Assembly (NCBI GenBank): GCA_018713255.1
Contig: DVFL01000041.1
Span: forward strand, 22,145-86,144
Direction of reading: 5' to 3'
DNA length: 64,000 nt
Source: Candidatus Cottocaccamicrobium excrementipullorum
Lineage (GTDB): Bacteria > Bacillota > Clostridia > Lachnospirales > Lachnospiraceae
Below, one piece after another: positions 50,026-60,201 of this stretch. The position numbers and the translations under genes are program-made. The first letter of the stretch is position 1. Every line of letters starts with the position of its first letter. The notes beneath the pieces were generated by a model, which saw only the letters and a program-made list of their open reading frames with translations, ran no database searches and was not told the DNA's origin.

Positions 50026-50697
50026 TTAATTAAGATCCTTATCCGGCTCCTTCACCCTGTCCTTCCGTCCAGAATCCCGTTTTAAGGCAATCACCACATG
50101 GCGGAAAGGTTCCTCTCCCTCGCTTCTGGTGGTTACATATTTATCATTCTGCAGCGCTGAATGAATAATTCTTCGTTCATAAGGATTCATCGGTTCCAGA
50201 GATACCGGACGCTTCGTTCTCTTTACCTTGTAAGCAATATTCTTTGCCAGGGTTTCCAACGTTTCTTTGCGCCGGCTGCGGTAATTTTCCGTATCCAGCT
50301 TTGTCCGAATATACCCTTCGCTTCCTTTATTGACCACCATTCCCACCAGGTACTGAAGAGAATCCAGAGTCTGTCCTCTTTTTCCAATGAGAATTCCCAT
50401 ATCGTTTCCAATCAGATTAATGGACAGCTCTTTTTCTTCTTCATTGTAAGAGGTTTCGATGGTGACCTGCAGATTCATCGCTTCAAACACCTGATTCAGA
50501 AATTCAATGGCTTTATCTTCCACTGTAACTTCTTTTCTGGCCCGAATGATCGCCGGCTTGGCGCCGATTCCCAGAAAACCGCTGCTGCCTTTATCAATGA
50601 CTTCATAAACCAGCTTGTCGCTGGTAGTTTCCAATTCAATTAAGGCTTTAGTGATGGCTTCATCCACCGTCTTTGCCGAAACCGTAATCATATCCAT
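50026..50697 (-). CDS. jag: RNA-binding protein Jag/KhpB (SpoIIIJ-associated)
   Basis: A 223-aa RNA-binding protein with the Jag N-terminal domain (1-50; KTVDEAITKALIELE), a KH domain (about 78-150; IGNDMGILIGKRGQTLDSLQYL) and an R3H domain (about 155-215; LEPMNPYERRIIHSAL). It binds many mRNAs and sRNAs and influences cell elongation in related Firmicutes. It follows yidC by 12 bases, as in most Firmicutes. Start ATG at 50697 follows GGAGGGG. Confidence 0.96.
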   Translation of the reverse strand: MDMITVSAKTVDEAITKALIELETTSDKLVYEVIDKGSSGFLGIGAKPAIIRARKEVTVEDKAIEFLNQVFEAMNLQVTIETSYNEEEKELSINLIGNDMGILIGKRGQTLDSLQYLVGMVVNKGSEGYIRTKLDTENYRSRRKETLETLAKNIAYKVKRTKRPVSLEPMNPYERRIIHSALQNDKYVTTRSEGEEPFRHVVIALKRDSGRKDRVKEPDKDLN

Positions 50698-50709
50698 AGC
50701 GAACCCCTC

Positions 50710-51999
50710 CTATTTTTTATTGTGCTTCTCGTTATATTTCTGTACCATGGCAGCCTTTGAAGCCAAACTTCCCGGCTTTGCATCTTTGTTGTAATATTCT
50801 GTGGAATCTTTAACAATAGCTTTTGTCTTAGCCATTTTCTCCATACGCTCAGCTTCTTCTTTGTCAGTCTTTTCCTGCATCATCCGAATGGTTTCGCTGG
50901 CGCTTCTCTTCATCTTCTCAGGAGGCAGCCCCTTCTTTGCTCTCTTCCGGTTTGCTTTCTCCAGATTCTTCTGGATCAGTTCATCAATATCCACTTTATT
51001 AAAATAAGAATTCAAAAACAGCTGCTGCACAATCATAATGGCACTCTGTGCGATCCAGTAAATACCGATACCAGATGCAAAGGTGAAGCAGAAAAATACA
51101 GACATTAACGGCATCATAATATTCATCTGATTCATCATGCCTGCTCCGGGAGCATCCGGATCCTGCTTAGGCTGGTTTGCCATTAACAGACGGCTGCTGA
51201 ACCACTGGGTAAGGCCTGCCAGAATGGGAATAGCCAATGCCGCCAACGCCATAAAAATCGTAGCGTCGCCATTAAAAAATTCTGTAATAATCTGAAAAGG
51301 CGTGTAAGCAATATTTACACCGCAGAAATTCTGAAGGCGATGGATTGCCTCCACTGCATTCTCTCCATTGGAAGAAACGACATCTGCAATGTTGGGGAAA
51401 GCTGCTACCAGCTGATCCCACTGCTTGTCCGTCAGCTTATATAAAAGATCAATTACCCGGTTAGTATTGGAAAAATCATAGCTGGTCATGTTATACGTTT
51501 CCACCAGGCCGGAAAAGACAGAATTTGTCTGAAAACCAGAAGGCAGTGCATTCACTACCAGCTCAAAATAATTCTTTACAGATGCCACGTAGGCTGGAAT
51601 ATTATAAATTACCCGATACAGCGCAAACAAAATGGGCAGCTGAATCAGCATAGGAAGACAGCCGCCTACCATGGAAGTGCCATACTTTTCATAAACGGCT
51701 TTTGTCTCCGCCTGCATGGCCATCATGGACTGCTGATCCTCTTTCCCTTTATACTTCTTCTGAATGGCATTCAGCTCTGGCTGCATGACATTCATTAATT
51801 TCGAATTTTTCTGCTGCTTAATCGTTAAAGGAAAAAGCAGAAGACGTGTTACAATCGTAAACAGAATAATGCACAGGCCTATGTTCAAAATTCCAACTCT
51901 GCTTGTGATATTAAACAGAAAGTCCATAATATAGCCGAAAATATCGGCAATAGGCCCCAGAATTGCCCCGGTATTTTTTGTGAGCACGATAAAATTCAA
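50710..51999 (-). CDS. yidC: Membrane protein insertase YidC/SpoIIIJ
   Basis: Inserts and folds membrane proteins, alone or with Sec. 429 aa with five predicted helices; the first 60AMP-type core segment is TIKQQKNSKLMNVMQPELNAIQ. A basic, coiled-coil-like C-terminal tail (about 345-429) is suited to ribosome binding. The start is TTG at 51999, eight bases after GAGGAGG. No lipobox is present, unlike Bacillus SpoIIIJ. Fourth gene of rpmH-rnpA-yidD-yidC-jag. Confidence 0.96.
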   Translation of the reverse strand: MNFIVLTKNTGAILGPIADIFGYIMDFLFNITSRVGILNIGLCIILFTIVTRLLLFPLTIKQQKNSKLMNVMQPELNAIQKKYKGKEDQQSMMAMQAETKAVYEKYGTSMVGGCLPMLIQLPILFALYRVIYNIPAYVASVKNYFELVVNALPSGFQTNSVFSGLVETYNMTSYDFSNTNRVIDLLYKLTDKQWDQLVAAFPNIADVVSSNGENAVEAIHRLQNFCGVNIAYTPFQIITEFFNGDATIFMALAALAIPILAGLTQWFSSRLLMANQPKQDPDAPGAGMMNQMNIMMPLMSVFFCFTFASGIGIYWIAQSAIMIVQQLFLNSYFNKVDIDELIQKNLEKANRKRAKKGLPPEKMKRSASETIRMMQEKTDKEEAERMEKMAKTKAIVKDSTEYYNKDAKPGSLASKAAMVQKYNEKHNKK

Positions 52000-52019
52000 A
52001 CCAATAACCTCCTCATACG

Positions 52020-52235
52020 TTACGGAACTGGGTCATAACCGCCTTTTGCAAAAGGATGACAACGGAGAATCCTCTTGCAAGCCAACCATGTACCTTTTAA
52101 TGCGCCGTACTTTTGAATTGCTTCCAGGGCGTACTGGGAGCAGGTAGGCACATAAATACAGTGAGTTCTTACTTTTAAAGGAGACAAATATTTCTGGTAA
52201 AACCGTACCAGCCAAATCAGTATTTTCGCCGCCAT
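52020..52235 (-). CDS. yidD: Membrane protein insertion efficiency factor YidD
   Basis: A 71-aa protein that assists YidC. It has an amphipathic N-terminal helix ([19 protein letters not shown]) and the conserved Cys-containing core [15 protein letters not shown] and [13 protein letters not shown]. The start is ATG at 52235; a frame extension to 52340 runs through rnpA and is discarded. The gene begins four bases after the rnpA stop codon. Confidence 0.95.
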   Translation of the reverse strand: MAAKILIWLVRFYQKYLSPLKVRTHCIYVPTCSQYALEAIQKYGALKGTWLACKRILRCHPFAKGGYDPVP

Positions 52236-52239
52236 AAGA

Positions 52240-52584
52240 TCACTTCGATTCCTTTTTAATGTTATGCAGTCCGCACAGGTGCAGGTATGCACCTTCCAGT
52301 TGATGAAAATCCGAGTGCTTTGCCGCCTGTCTGGCGACAACCACGATGTTTAATCCCGTCTGAATATTGTGTTTATTTAAACGAAATATTTCTCGTACCA
52401 ATCTGCAGATGTGGTGCCTCACCACGCTGTTGCCTACCTTCCTGCTCACCGAAATTCCGATTCGGGTTTCCGGTTCACCCGTTCTCTCCACATACATTAC
52501 CAGCAGACGGTTGGCGTAAGACTTTCCTTTCCGATAAACATTTTGAAAGTCGCTGTTTTTCTTAATTGATGGAAAACGCTTCAT
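52240..52584 (-). CDS. rnpA: Ribonuclease P protein component
   Basis: Basic protein subunit of RNase P (114 aa), which assists the catalytic RNA in 5' tRNA maturation. The RNase P motif reads [19 protein letters not shown] (about 47-65), and the hydrophobic [10 protein letters not shown] strand follows. The 88-base gap to rpmH contains a hairpin (52629-52657) that may lower rnpA expression relative to rpmH. Confidence 0.96.
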   Translation of the reverse strand: MKRFPSIKKNSDFQNVYRKGKSYANRLLVMYVERTGEPETRIGISVSRKVGNSVVRHHICRLVREIFRLNKHNIQTGLNIVVVARQAAKHSDFHQLEGAYLHLCGLHNIKKESK

Positions 52585-52628
52585 GAATTTTTCTTAAAAC
52601 TCCCAACATGAAAACTTCCGTAATGCAA

Positions 52629-52657
52629 CAAAAGGCCACAATTTCTTGCGGCCTTAC
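52629..52657 (-). terminator. Attenuating terminator between rpmH and rnpA
   Basis: On the minus strand AAGGCC-(gcaagaaattgt)-GGCCTT followed by TTGTTGC. A weak terminator, expected to let part of the transcription through to rnpA. Confidence 0.65.
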
Positions 52658-52672
52658 TGTTTCAAGCTTTCA

Positions 52673-52807
52673 TTAAGCTGTTAATTTTGCTCTGCCCTTT
52701 GCTCTTCTGGCAGCTAATACCTTTCTTCCGCCAGCACTGCTCATTCTGGCTCTGAAGCCGTGAACCTTGGCTCTCTGTCTGGTTTTTGGCTGATAAGTCA
52801 TCTTCAT
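52673..52807 (-). CDS. rpmH: 50S ribosomal protein L34
   Basis: The 44-aa, highly basic ribosomal protein is encoded on the minus strand, beginning [14 protein letters not shown] and ending [27 protein letters not shown] precedes the ATG at 52807. It is too short to be found by length-based gene calling; a longer frame at 52662-52859 is its shadow. First gene of the rpmH-rnpA-yidD-yidC-jag operon, driven by the promoter at 52894-52922. Confidence 0.97.
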   Translation of the reverse strand: MKMTYQPKTRQRAKVHGFRARMSSAGGRKVLAARRAKGRAKLTA

Positions 52808-52893
52808 CGTTTACTGCACCTCCTCTTACCAATAGCATATCCTTAAAATATGAATACACATATTCCGACTATTTTAATTAAACATCGCACTCA

Positions 52894-52922
52894 ATTATAT
52901 AGAAAACATGCGGGTTCGTCAA
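52894..52922 (-). promoter_or_regulatory. Promoter of rpmH operon
   Basis: On the minus strand: TTGACG (52922-52917), 17-base spacer, TATAAT (52899-52894). Confidence 0.85.
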
Positions 52923-52997
52923 GGGTTTTCGTAAATTTATCGCAACTGTTCTTTTTCCAAAACAGTCATTGCCAAGATCAATAATTTTCTCTTTATT

Positions 52998-53618
52998 TCA
53001 CCGCTTTATTACCTTCAACATAATCTTCCCAATAATTCCCGTCAAAATAGCAGCTGCCACTGCTTCCGGTATTCCAGAAGCTACAATGGTTCCCATAATC
53101 AGTCCCCATACCGCATCTACTGCCACGCTCTTCACTGCCGCATATTCCCTGGCCAAAAGCAGATAGATGCTTCCCATTACGGTAATGGTATTAACCATAG
53201 CTCCCACAAATCCAGTTACTGGAAGAGCCGCCAGGGTATTTACCTTAAGCTTTCTCAAAAGAATCCACAGCCATCCGGCTGCCACTCCAATTAAAATCCG
53301 GCATCCTACAGAGATCCACAAAGCCTTCACCGCTCCCACAATTCCTGTGGTGCTCATAAATGGAGAAAAGGCAAAGGAAAGAAGGGTGGGCGCCATGGTG
53401 TTGCTGATCAGAGAACAAATCCCAAATATCCCTCCCAAGATTGCTCCTGCCATGGGACCTAACAAAACCGCCCCTAAAATGACCGGAATGTGCACAGTTG
53501 TTGCCTTTATCACCGGCAGCTGAATCATTCCCAAAGGCGTATTGGCCAAAAGGATCACGATTGCCGCCATCAGTGCAACACTTGTCAACCAGCGAGTATC
53601 TTTCTTTTTCGTATTCAA
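52998..53618 (-). CDS. ECF transporter S component, vitamin substrate unknown
   Basis: Substrate-binding membrane subunit (206 aa, about six helices) of an energy-coupling-factor vitamin transporter; it needs the shared EcfA/A'/T module, not present here. The pattern (LTSVALMAAIVILLANTP, HIPVILGAVLLGPMAGAILGG, NTMAPTLLSFAFSPFMS) is that of the PF12822-type S components; I cannot decide among candidates such as pantothenate. The start is TTG at 53618, eight bases after AGGAGG. Transcribed from a strong promoter at 53675-53703, on the leftward side of oriC. Confidence 0.87.
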   Translation of the reverse strand: MNTKKKDTRWLTSVALMAAIVILLANTPLGMIQLPVIKATTVHIPVILGAVLLGPMAGAILGGIFGICSLISNTMAPTLLSFAFSPFMSTTGIVGAVKALWISVGCRILIGVAAGWLWILLRKLKVNTLAALPVTGFVGAMVNTITVMGSIYLLLAREYAAVKSVAVDAVWGLIMGTIVASGIPEAVAAAILTGIIGKIMLKVIKR

Positions 53619-53674
53619 TTTTTTATCCTCCTGCTACTGTTCTTTGATTAAGATACAATGCATGTTACGGCTTC

Positions 53675-53703
53675 ATTATATAGAAAGTATGATCTTTCGT
53701 CAA
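53675..53703 (-). promoter_or_regulatory. Promoter of the ECF S-component gene
   Basis: On the minus strand: TTGACG (53703-53698), 17-base spacer, TATAAT (53680-53675). Very similar to the rpmH promoter. Confidence 0.85.
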
Positions 53704-53717
53704 TGACATAATCTATT

Positions 53718-53999
53718 CCGTGGATAACTTGCTAGGTTACATAACTTTATCCACAATTTGTGCATAACTTGTGGATAACTGTGGGTAAGTCCATGAGTTT
53801 TCCCCACACCAAGGCGAAATCCCCCTTAAATTCTGGAAATTTTCATTGTGTACAACTTCTTCTCACATTTCTTATCCTCTTGTGGAAAACTCAGCCTTCC
53901 ACAGTGGATAAACACCCCTCCCACTGCTGTTCCACAAAGTTATCCACAGCATTTTCGCTTATTTTTGCTATTTTCATTGAAAAATGTTTATAATTAATG
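53718..53999. other. oriC: Replication origin, upstream DnaA-box cluster and AT-rich segment
   Basis: DnaA boxes: TTATCCACA at 53747-53755 and 53940-53948; TGTGGATAA at 53770-53778; one-mismatch forms at 53720 (CGTGGATAA), 53780 (TGTGGGTAA), 53881 (TGTGGAAAA) and around 53903 (AGTGGATAA). An AT-rich stretch follows (53950-53999), suited as the unwinding element and containing the dnaA promoter. Strand switch of transcription occurs here. Confidence 0.92.
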
Positions 54000-54005
54000 T
54001 AGAAT
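53977..54005 (+). promoter_or_regulatory. Candidate dnaA promoter
   Basis: TTGAAA (53977-53982), 17-base spacer, TAGAAT (54000-54005). It is next to DnaA boxes, so autoregulation by DnaA is plausible. Confidence 0.65.
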
Positions 54006-54061
54006 GAAAGTTAGATTGGGCTTTTTTACACTTTGATCTATTAACCCTCAGGAGACATGTT

Positions 54062-55438
54062 ATGATAGAGAAATTAAGAGAAAACTGGGATGACATCCTT
54101 CTATATTTAAAGGAAGAATACGATGTGATGGATGTATCTTACCGCACCTGGCTTCTTCCCCTGGAACTTCACCATATGGATGGAGATAAACTGACCATCG
54201 TCGTCCCGGACAGCGGAATGATCGGTTACATCAAGAAAAAATACGGTCTTTTCCTGAAAATTGCCATTGAAGAGAAAACCGGAATCGAGTGTGAGGTAGA
54301 ATTTATTTCCAGGGAAGAGGCCCAAAAAACCAAATCTGCTTCCCAAAAACAGGCGTCTGAACCAGAACCCATTCAGGATGTCAGTTCCGAAGCTTTGCAG
54401 AATGCAAATCTGAACCCCAAATATACCTTCGACACTTTCGTGGTAGGGGCAAACAACAATCTGGCACATGCCGCCTCCCTTGCAGTGGCCGAATCACCAG
54501 GAGAAGTATACAATCCTCTTTTTATCTACGGAGGCGTGGGACTTGGCAAAACCCACTTAATGCATTCCATCGCTCACTTCATTTTAAAGAATAATCCAAA
54601 GGCGAAAATTTTATACGTAACCTCGGAAAAATTCACCAATGAACTGATCGACGCCATTCGAAATAAAAATAACACCACAACAACGGAATTTCGGGAAAAA
54701 TACCGCAATAACGATGTTCTCCTGATCGATGATATTCAATTTATTATCGGCAAGGAAAGTACCCAGGAGGAATTTTTCCACACATTTAATACCTTATACG
54801 AAGCCAAAAAACAGATTATTATCTCCTCAGATAAGCCTCCAAAGGAAATTGAAACCTTAGAGGAACGGCTTCGTTCCCGCTTCGAGTGGGGTCTTACGGT
54901 GGATATTCAATCCCCGGACTATGAAACCCGCATGGCAATTCTGCGGAAAAAGGAAGAAATGGAAGGCTATAACATTGACAATGAAGTCATTAAATACATA
55001 GCCACCAACATTAAATCCAACATTCGTGAACTGGAGGGCGCCTTAACAAAAATTGTCGCTCTTTCTAAATTAGGCACCAACCGGGAAATTACCATTGAAC
55101 TTGCCGAAGAAGCCTTAAAAGATCTGATCTCTCCCAATGCAGCCCGAGAGGTCACCCCGGAATCCATCATCGATGTGGTCTGCGATCACTTCGGCATTAC
55201 GCCCTTGGATATTTCCTCCCAGAAGCGAAACCGAGATATTGTAGTTCCCCGGCAGATTGTAATGTACCTATGCCGCAATATGACCGACGTCCCCCTTCAA
55301 ACCATTGGAAAATATTTAGGCGGACGGGATCATACCACCATTATCCACGGTTCCGATAAAATTGCCAACGATCTGGAAAAAAACGAATCTCTCCGCAGCA
55401 CCATCGATATTTTAAAGAAAAAAATCAGTCCACAATAA
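54062..55438 (+). CDS. dnaA: Chromosomal replication initiator DnaA
   Basis: Initiator ATPase that binds the flanking DnaA boxes and opens oriC. 458 aa: domain I (1-80, WLLPLELHHMDGDKL), a variable linker (about 85-120), the AAA+ domain with Walker A GGVGLGKTH and Walker B LLIDDIQF, and the DNA-binding domain IV with GGRDHTTIIHG. Start ATG at 54062 follows CAGGAG. dnaA boxes lie on both sides of the gene. Confidence 0.98.
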   Translation: MIEKLRENWDDILLYLKEEYDVMDVSYRTWLLPLELHHMDGDKLTIVVPDSGMIGYIKKKYGLFLKIAIEEKTGIECEVEFISREEAQKTKSASQKQASEPEPIQDVSSEALQNANLNPKYTFDTFVVGANNNLAHAASLAVAESPGEVYNPLFIYGGVGLGKTHLMHSIAHFILKNNPKAKILYVTSEKFTNELIDAIRNKNNTTTTEFREKYRNNDVLLIDDIQFIIGKESTQEEFFHTFNTLYEAKKQIIISSDKPPKEIETLEERLRSRFEWGLTVDIQSPDYETRMAILRKKEEMEGYNIDNEVIKYIATNIKSNIRELEGALTKIVALSKLGTNREITIELAEEALKDLISPNAAREVTPESIIDVVCDHFGITPLDISSQKRNRDIVVPRQIVMYLCRNMTDVPLQTIGKYLGGRDHTTIIHGSDKIANDLEKNESLRSTIDILKKKISPQ

Positions 55439-55462
55439 CCGGTGAACAGTTTGTGCATAAAC

Positions 55463-55549
55463 TGTGGAAAAGTTTTGCCTCTGCCGGCCCGCTTTTAGGG
55501 TTGTGGAAAACTCTTAAGAATTTAAGAATGAATCTAATGGTTTTCCACA
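55463..55549. other. Second DnaA-box cluster of oriC, between dnaA and dnaN
   Basis: TGTGGAAAA at 55463-55471 and 55502-55510, and TTTTCCACA (inverse) at 55541-55549. Together with the cluster upstream of dnaA this gives the bipartite origin layout known from Bacillus. The rest of the gap up to dnaN holds a hairpin-free AT-rich stretch. Confidence 0.85.
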
Positions 55550-55696
55550 ACTCTTTCCGACTGCTTTTTTCCTGTATTTTCGGGGGTTTTCCGGGTTTTG
55601 CACAAACCCACAGCCCCTACGGCGGTTACGACGGAAATCTCTTTTTTATTATATTTATTTTTTATCTTCTCAACGGAAAGGAATTTATCAACAACC

Positions 55697-56815
55697 ATGA
55701 AGCTTACATTTAAAAACAATGCCCTTCTGGATGGAATCAACATTGTCCAAAAAGCAGTTCCCTCAAAAACTACAATGTCCATTTTGGAATGCATTTTAAT
55801 CGATGCATCTGGAAGTGAAATTAAATTAACCGGAAATGATATGGAACTGGGAATCGAGACTAAAGTAGAAGGAGCAATTTTAGAGCGAGGAAAAATTGCA
55901 TTAGATGCCAAGATTTTTTCGGATATTATTCGAAAACTTTCTTCTTCAGACGGCGAGATTACAATAGAATCAGACAATCGTTTAAATACAACTATTTCCA
56001 GCTCTAATTCCGTATTCCAAATTCAGGGACGAGACGGGGAAGAATTTTCCTATCTTCCTTATATTGAAAAAGATAAGTCAATTACTCTTTCTCAATTTAC
56101 ATTAAAAGAAGTCATTCGTCAGACATTATTTTCCATCTCACCTAATGACAGCAATAAAATGATGACCGGCGAATTATTTGAAGTTGCAGGAAATGAACTG
56201 ACCGTTACTTCCCTAGACGGTCATCGAATCTCTATTCGAAAGATTACCTTGAAAGAAAATTATGAAGCGAACAAGGTGATCGTTCCTGGGAAAACGCTGA
56301 ATGAAATCAGTAAGATTTTAAGCGGCGACAATGAAAGCGAAGTTCGGATATTTTTCAGTCAAAATCATATTTTATTTGAATTTGACGAAACAATTGTGGT
56401 ATCCAGGTTGATTGAAGGAGAGTATTTCCGCATTAGTCAAATGCTTTCCAGTGATTACGAGACAAAGTTGACGGTAAATAAACGGGAATTTTTAGACTGT
56501 ATCGAGCGAGCTACTATTCTGATAAGAGAAAATGACAAAAAACCCCTTATTCTGAATATAGTAGATAATTCTATGGAATTAAAGCTCAATTCCAGTTTTG
56601 GTTCCATGAATGCAGAAATCAGTATTCATAAAACCGGAAAAGATATTATGATTGGCTTCAATCCTAAGTTTTTGATTGATGCTCTCCGGGTAATCGATGA
56701 TGAGGAAATTACTCTTTATATGATGAATCCCAAGTCTCCCTGCTTTATTAAGGATGAAGAAGAACGCTATATTTATCTGATTCTTCCAGTAAACTTTAAT
56801 GCAGCCTCCATCTAG
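55697..56815 (+). CDS. dnaN: DNA polymerase III subunit beta (sliding clamp)
   Basis: Ring-forming clamp of the replisome; 372 aa with three similar clamp domains (about 1-125, 128-250, 252-372). The start is ATG at 55697 (MKLTFKNNALLDGINIVQKA); an upstream extension to 55598 lies in the oriC DnaA-box region and is rejected. The C-terminus LILPVNFNAASI is the typical YxxxPxR-like end. AAAGGA precedes the start at somewhat long spacing. Confidence 0.97.
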   Translation: MKLTFKNNALLDGINIVQKAVPSKTTMSILECILIDASGSEIKLTGNDMELGIETKVEGAILERGKIALDAKIFSDIIRKLSSSDGEITIESDNRLNTTISSSNSVFQIQGRDGEEFSYLPYIEKDKSITLSQFTLKEVIRQTLFSISPNDSNKMMTGELFEVAGNELTVTSLDGHRISIRKITLKENYEANKVIVPGKTLNEISKILSGDNESEVRIFFSQNHILFEFDETIVVSRLIEGEYFRISQMLSSDYETKLTVNKREFLDCIERATILIRENDKKPLILNIVDNSMELKLNSSFGSMNAEISIHKTGKDIMIGFNPKFLIDALRVIDDEEITLYMMNPKSPCFIKDEEERYIYLILPVNFNAASI

Positions 56816-56828
56816 GAAATGTTATAAA

Positions 56829-56892
56829 TGTATAATTATGCACTGATTATTCATCCAAAACGTGGGGATGCATATCAATGCATAATTATACA
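56829..56892. repeat. 64-bp imperfect palindrome between dnaN and the S4 gene
   Basis: Outer 14-bp arms TGTATAATTATGCA (56829) and its exact inverse (56879-56892); inside, TGAT/ATCA, AT/AT and CATCC/GGATG pair in register with one bulge and two mismatches, leaving the loop AAAACGTGG. It gives about 25 paired bases. No T tract follows, so it is not a typical terminator. Confidence 0.85.
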
Positions 56893-56946
56893 AAAGGAAA
56901 AGAAAGAGGAATGTTTTTAAAATAAAACGGAAAGAAAGGCAGAAAA

Positions 56947-57156
56947 ATGGAAATCATCAAATTAAGGGATGAGTACATCAAGCTCGGGCAGGCGCTGAAG
57001 GCGGCAGGGTTAGTAGAATCCGGAGTTGAGGCAAAGTACGCGATTGAAGAAGGCGAGGCTCAGGTGAATGGCCAGGTGGTTACCCAGAGAGGCAAGAAAC
57101 TGGTGGATGGCGATATTGTGATGTTCAGAAATCAGACCATCAAAATCGTAAAATAA
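56947..57156 (+). CDS. S4-domain RNA-binding protein (YaaA family)
   Basis: A 69-aa protein that is a single S4 RNA-binding domain (LGQALKAAGLVESGVEAKYAIEEGEAQVNGQ region, of which RGKKLVDGD is the end). In Firmicutes it is always found between dnaN and recF; it may act in ribosome assembly or tRNA binding, which is not established. Start ATG at 56947 has AAAGGCAG upstream. Ends 11 bases before recF. Confidence 0.95.
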   Translation: MEIIKLRDEYIKLGQALKAAGLVESGVEAKYAIEEGEAQVNGQVVTQRGKKLVDGDIVMFRNQTIKIVK

Positions 57157-57167
57157 GGAATTCAGGT

Positions 57168-60181
<3,014 letters not shown>

Positions 60182-60201
60182 TTCTGTTTGGAGGAAAATA
60201 A

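Noticed and set aside
52662..52859. 65-aa minus-strand open frame
   Set aside because: It is a shadow of rpmH in another frame; the real L34 gene is 52673-52807.
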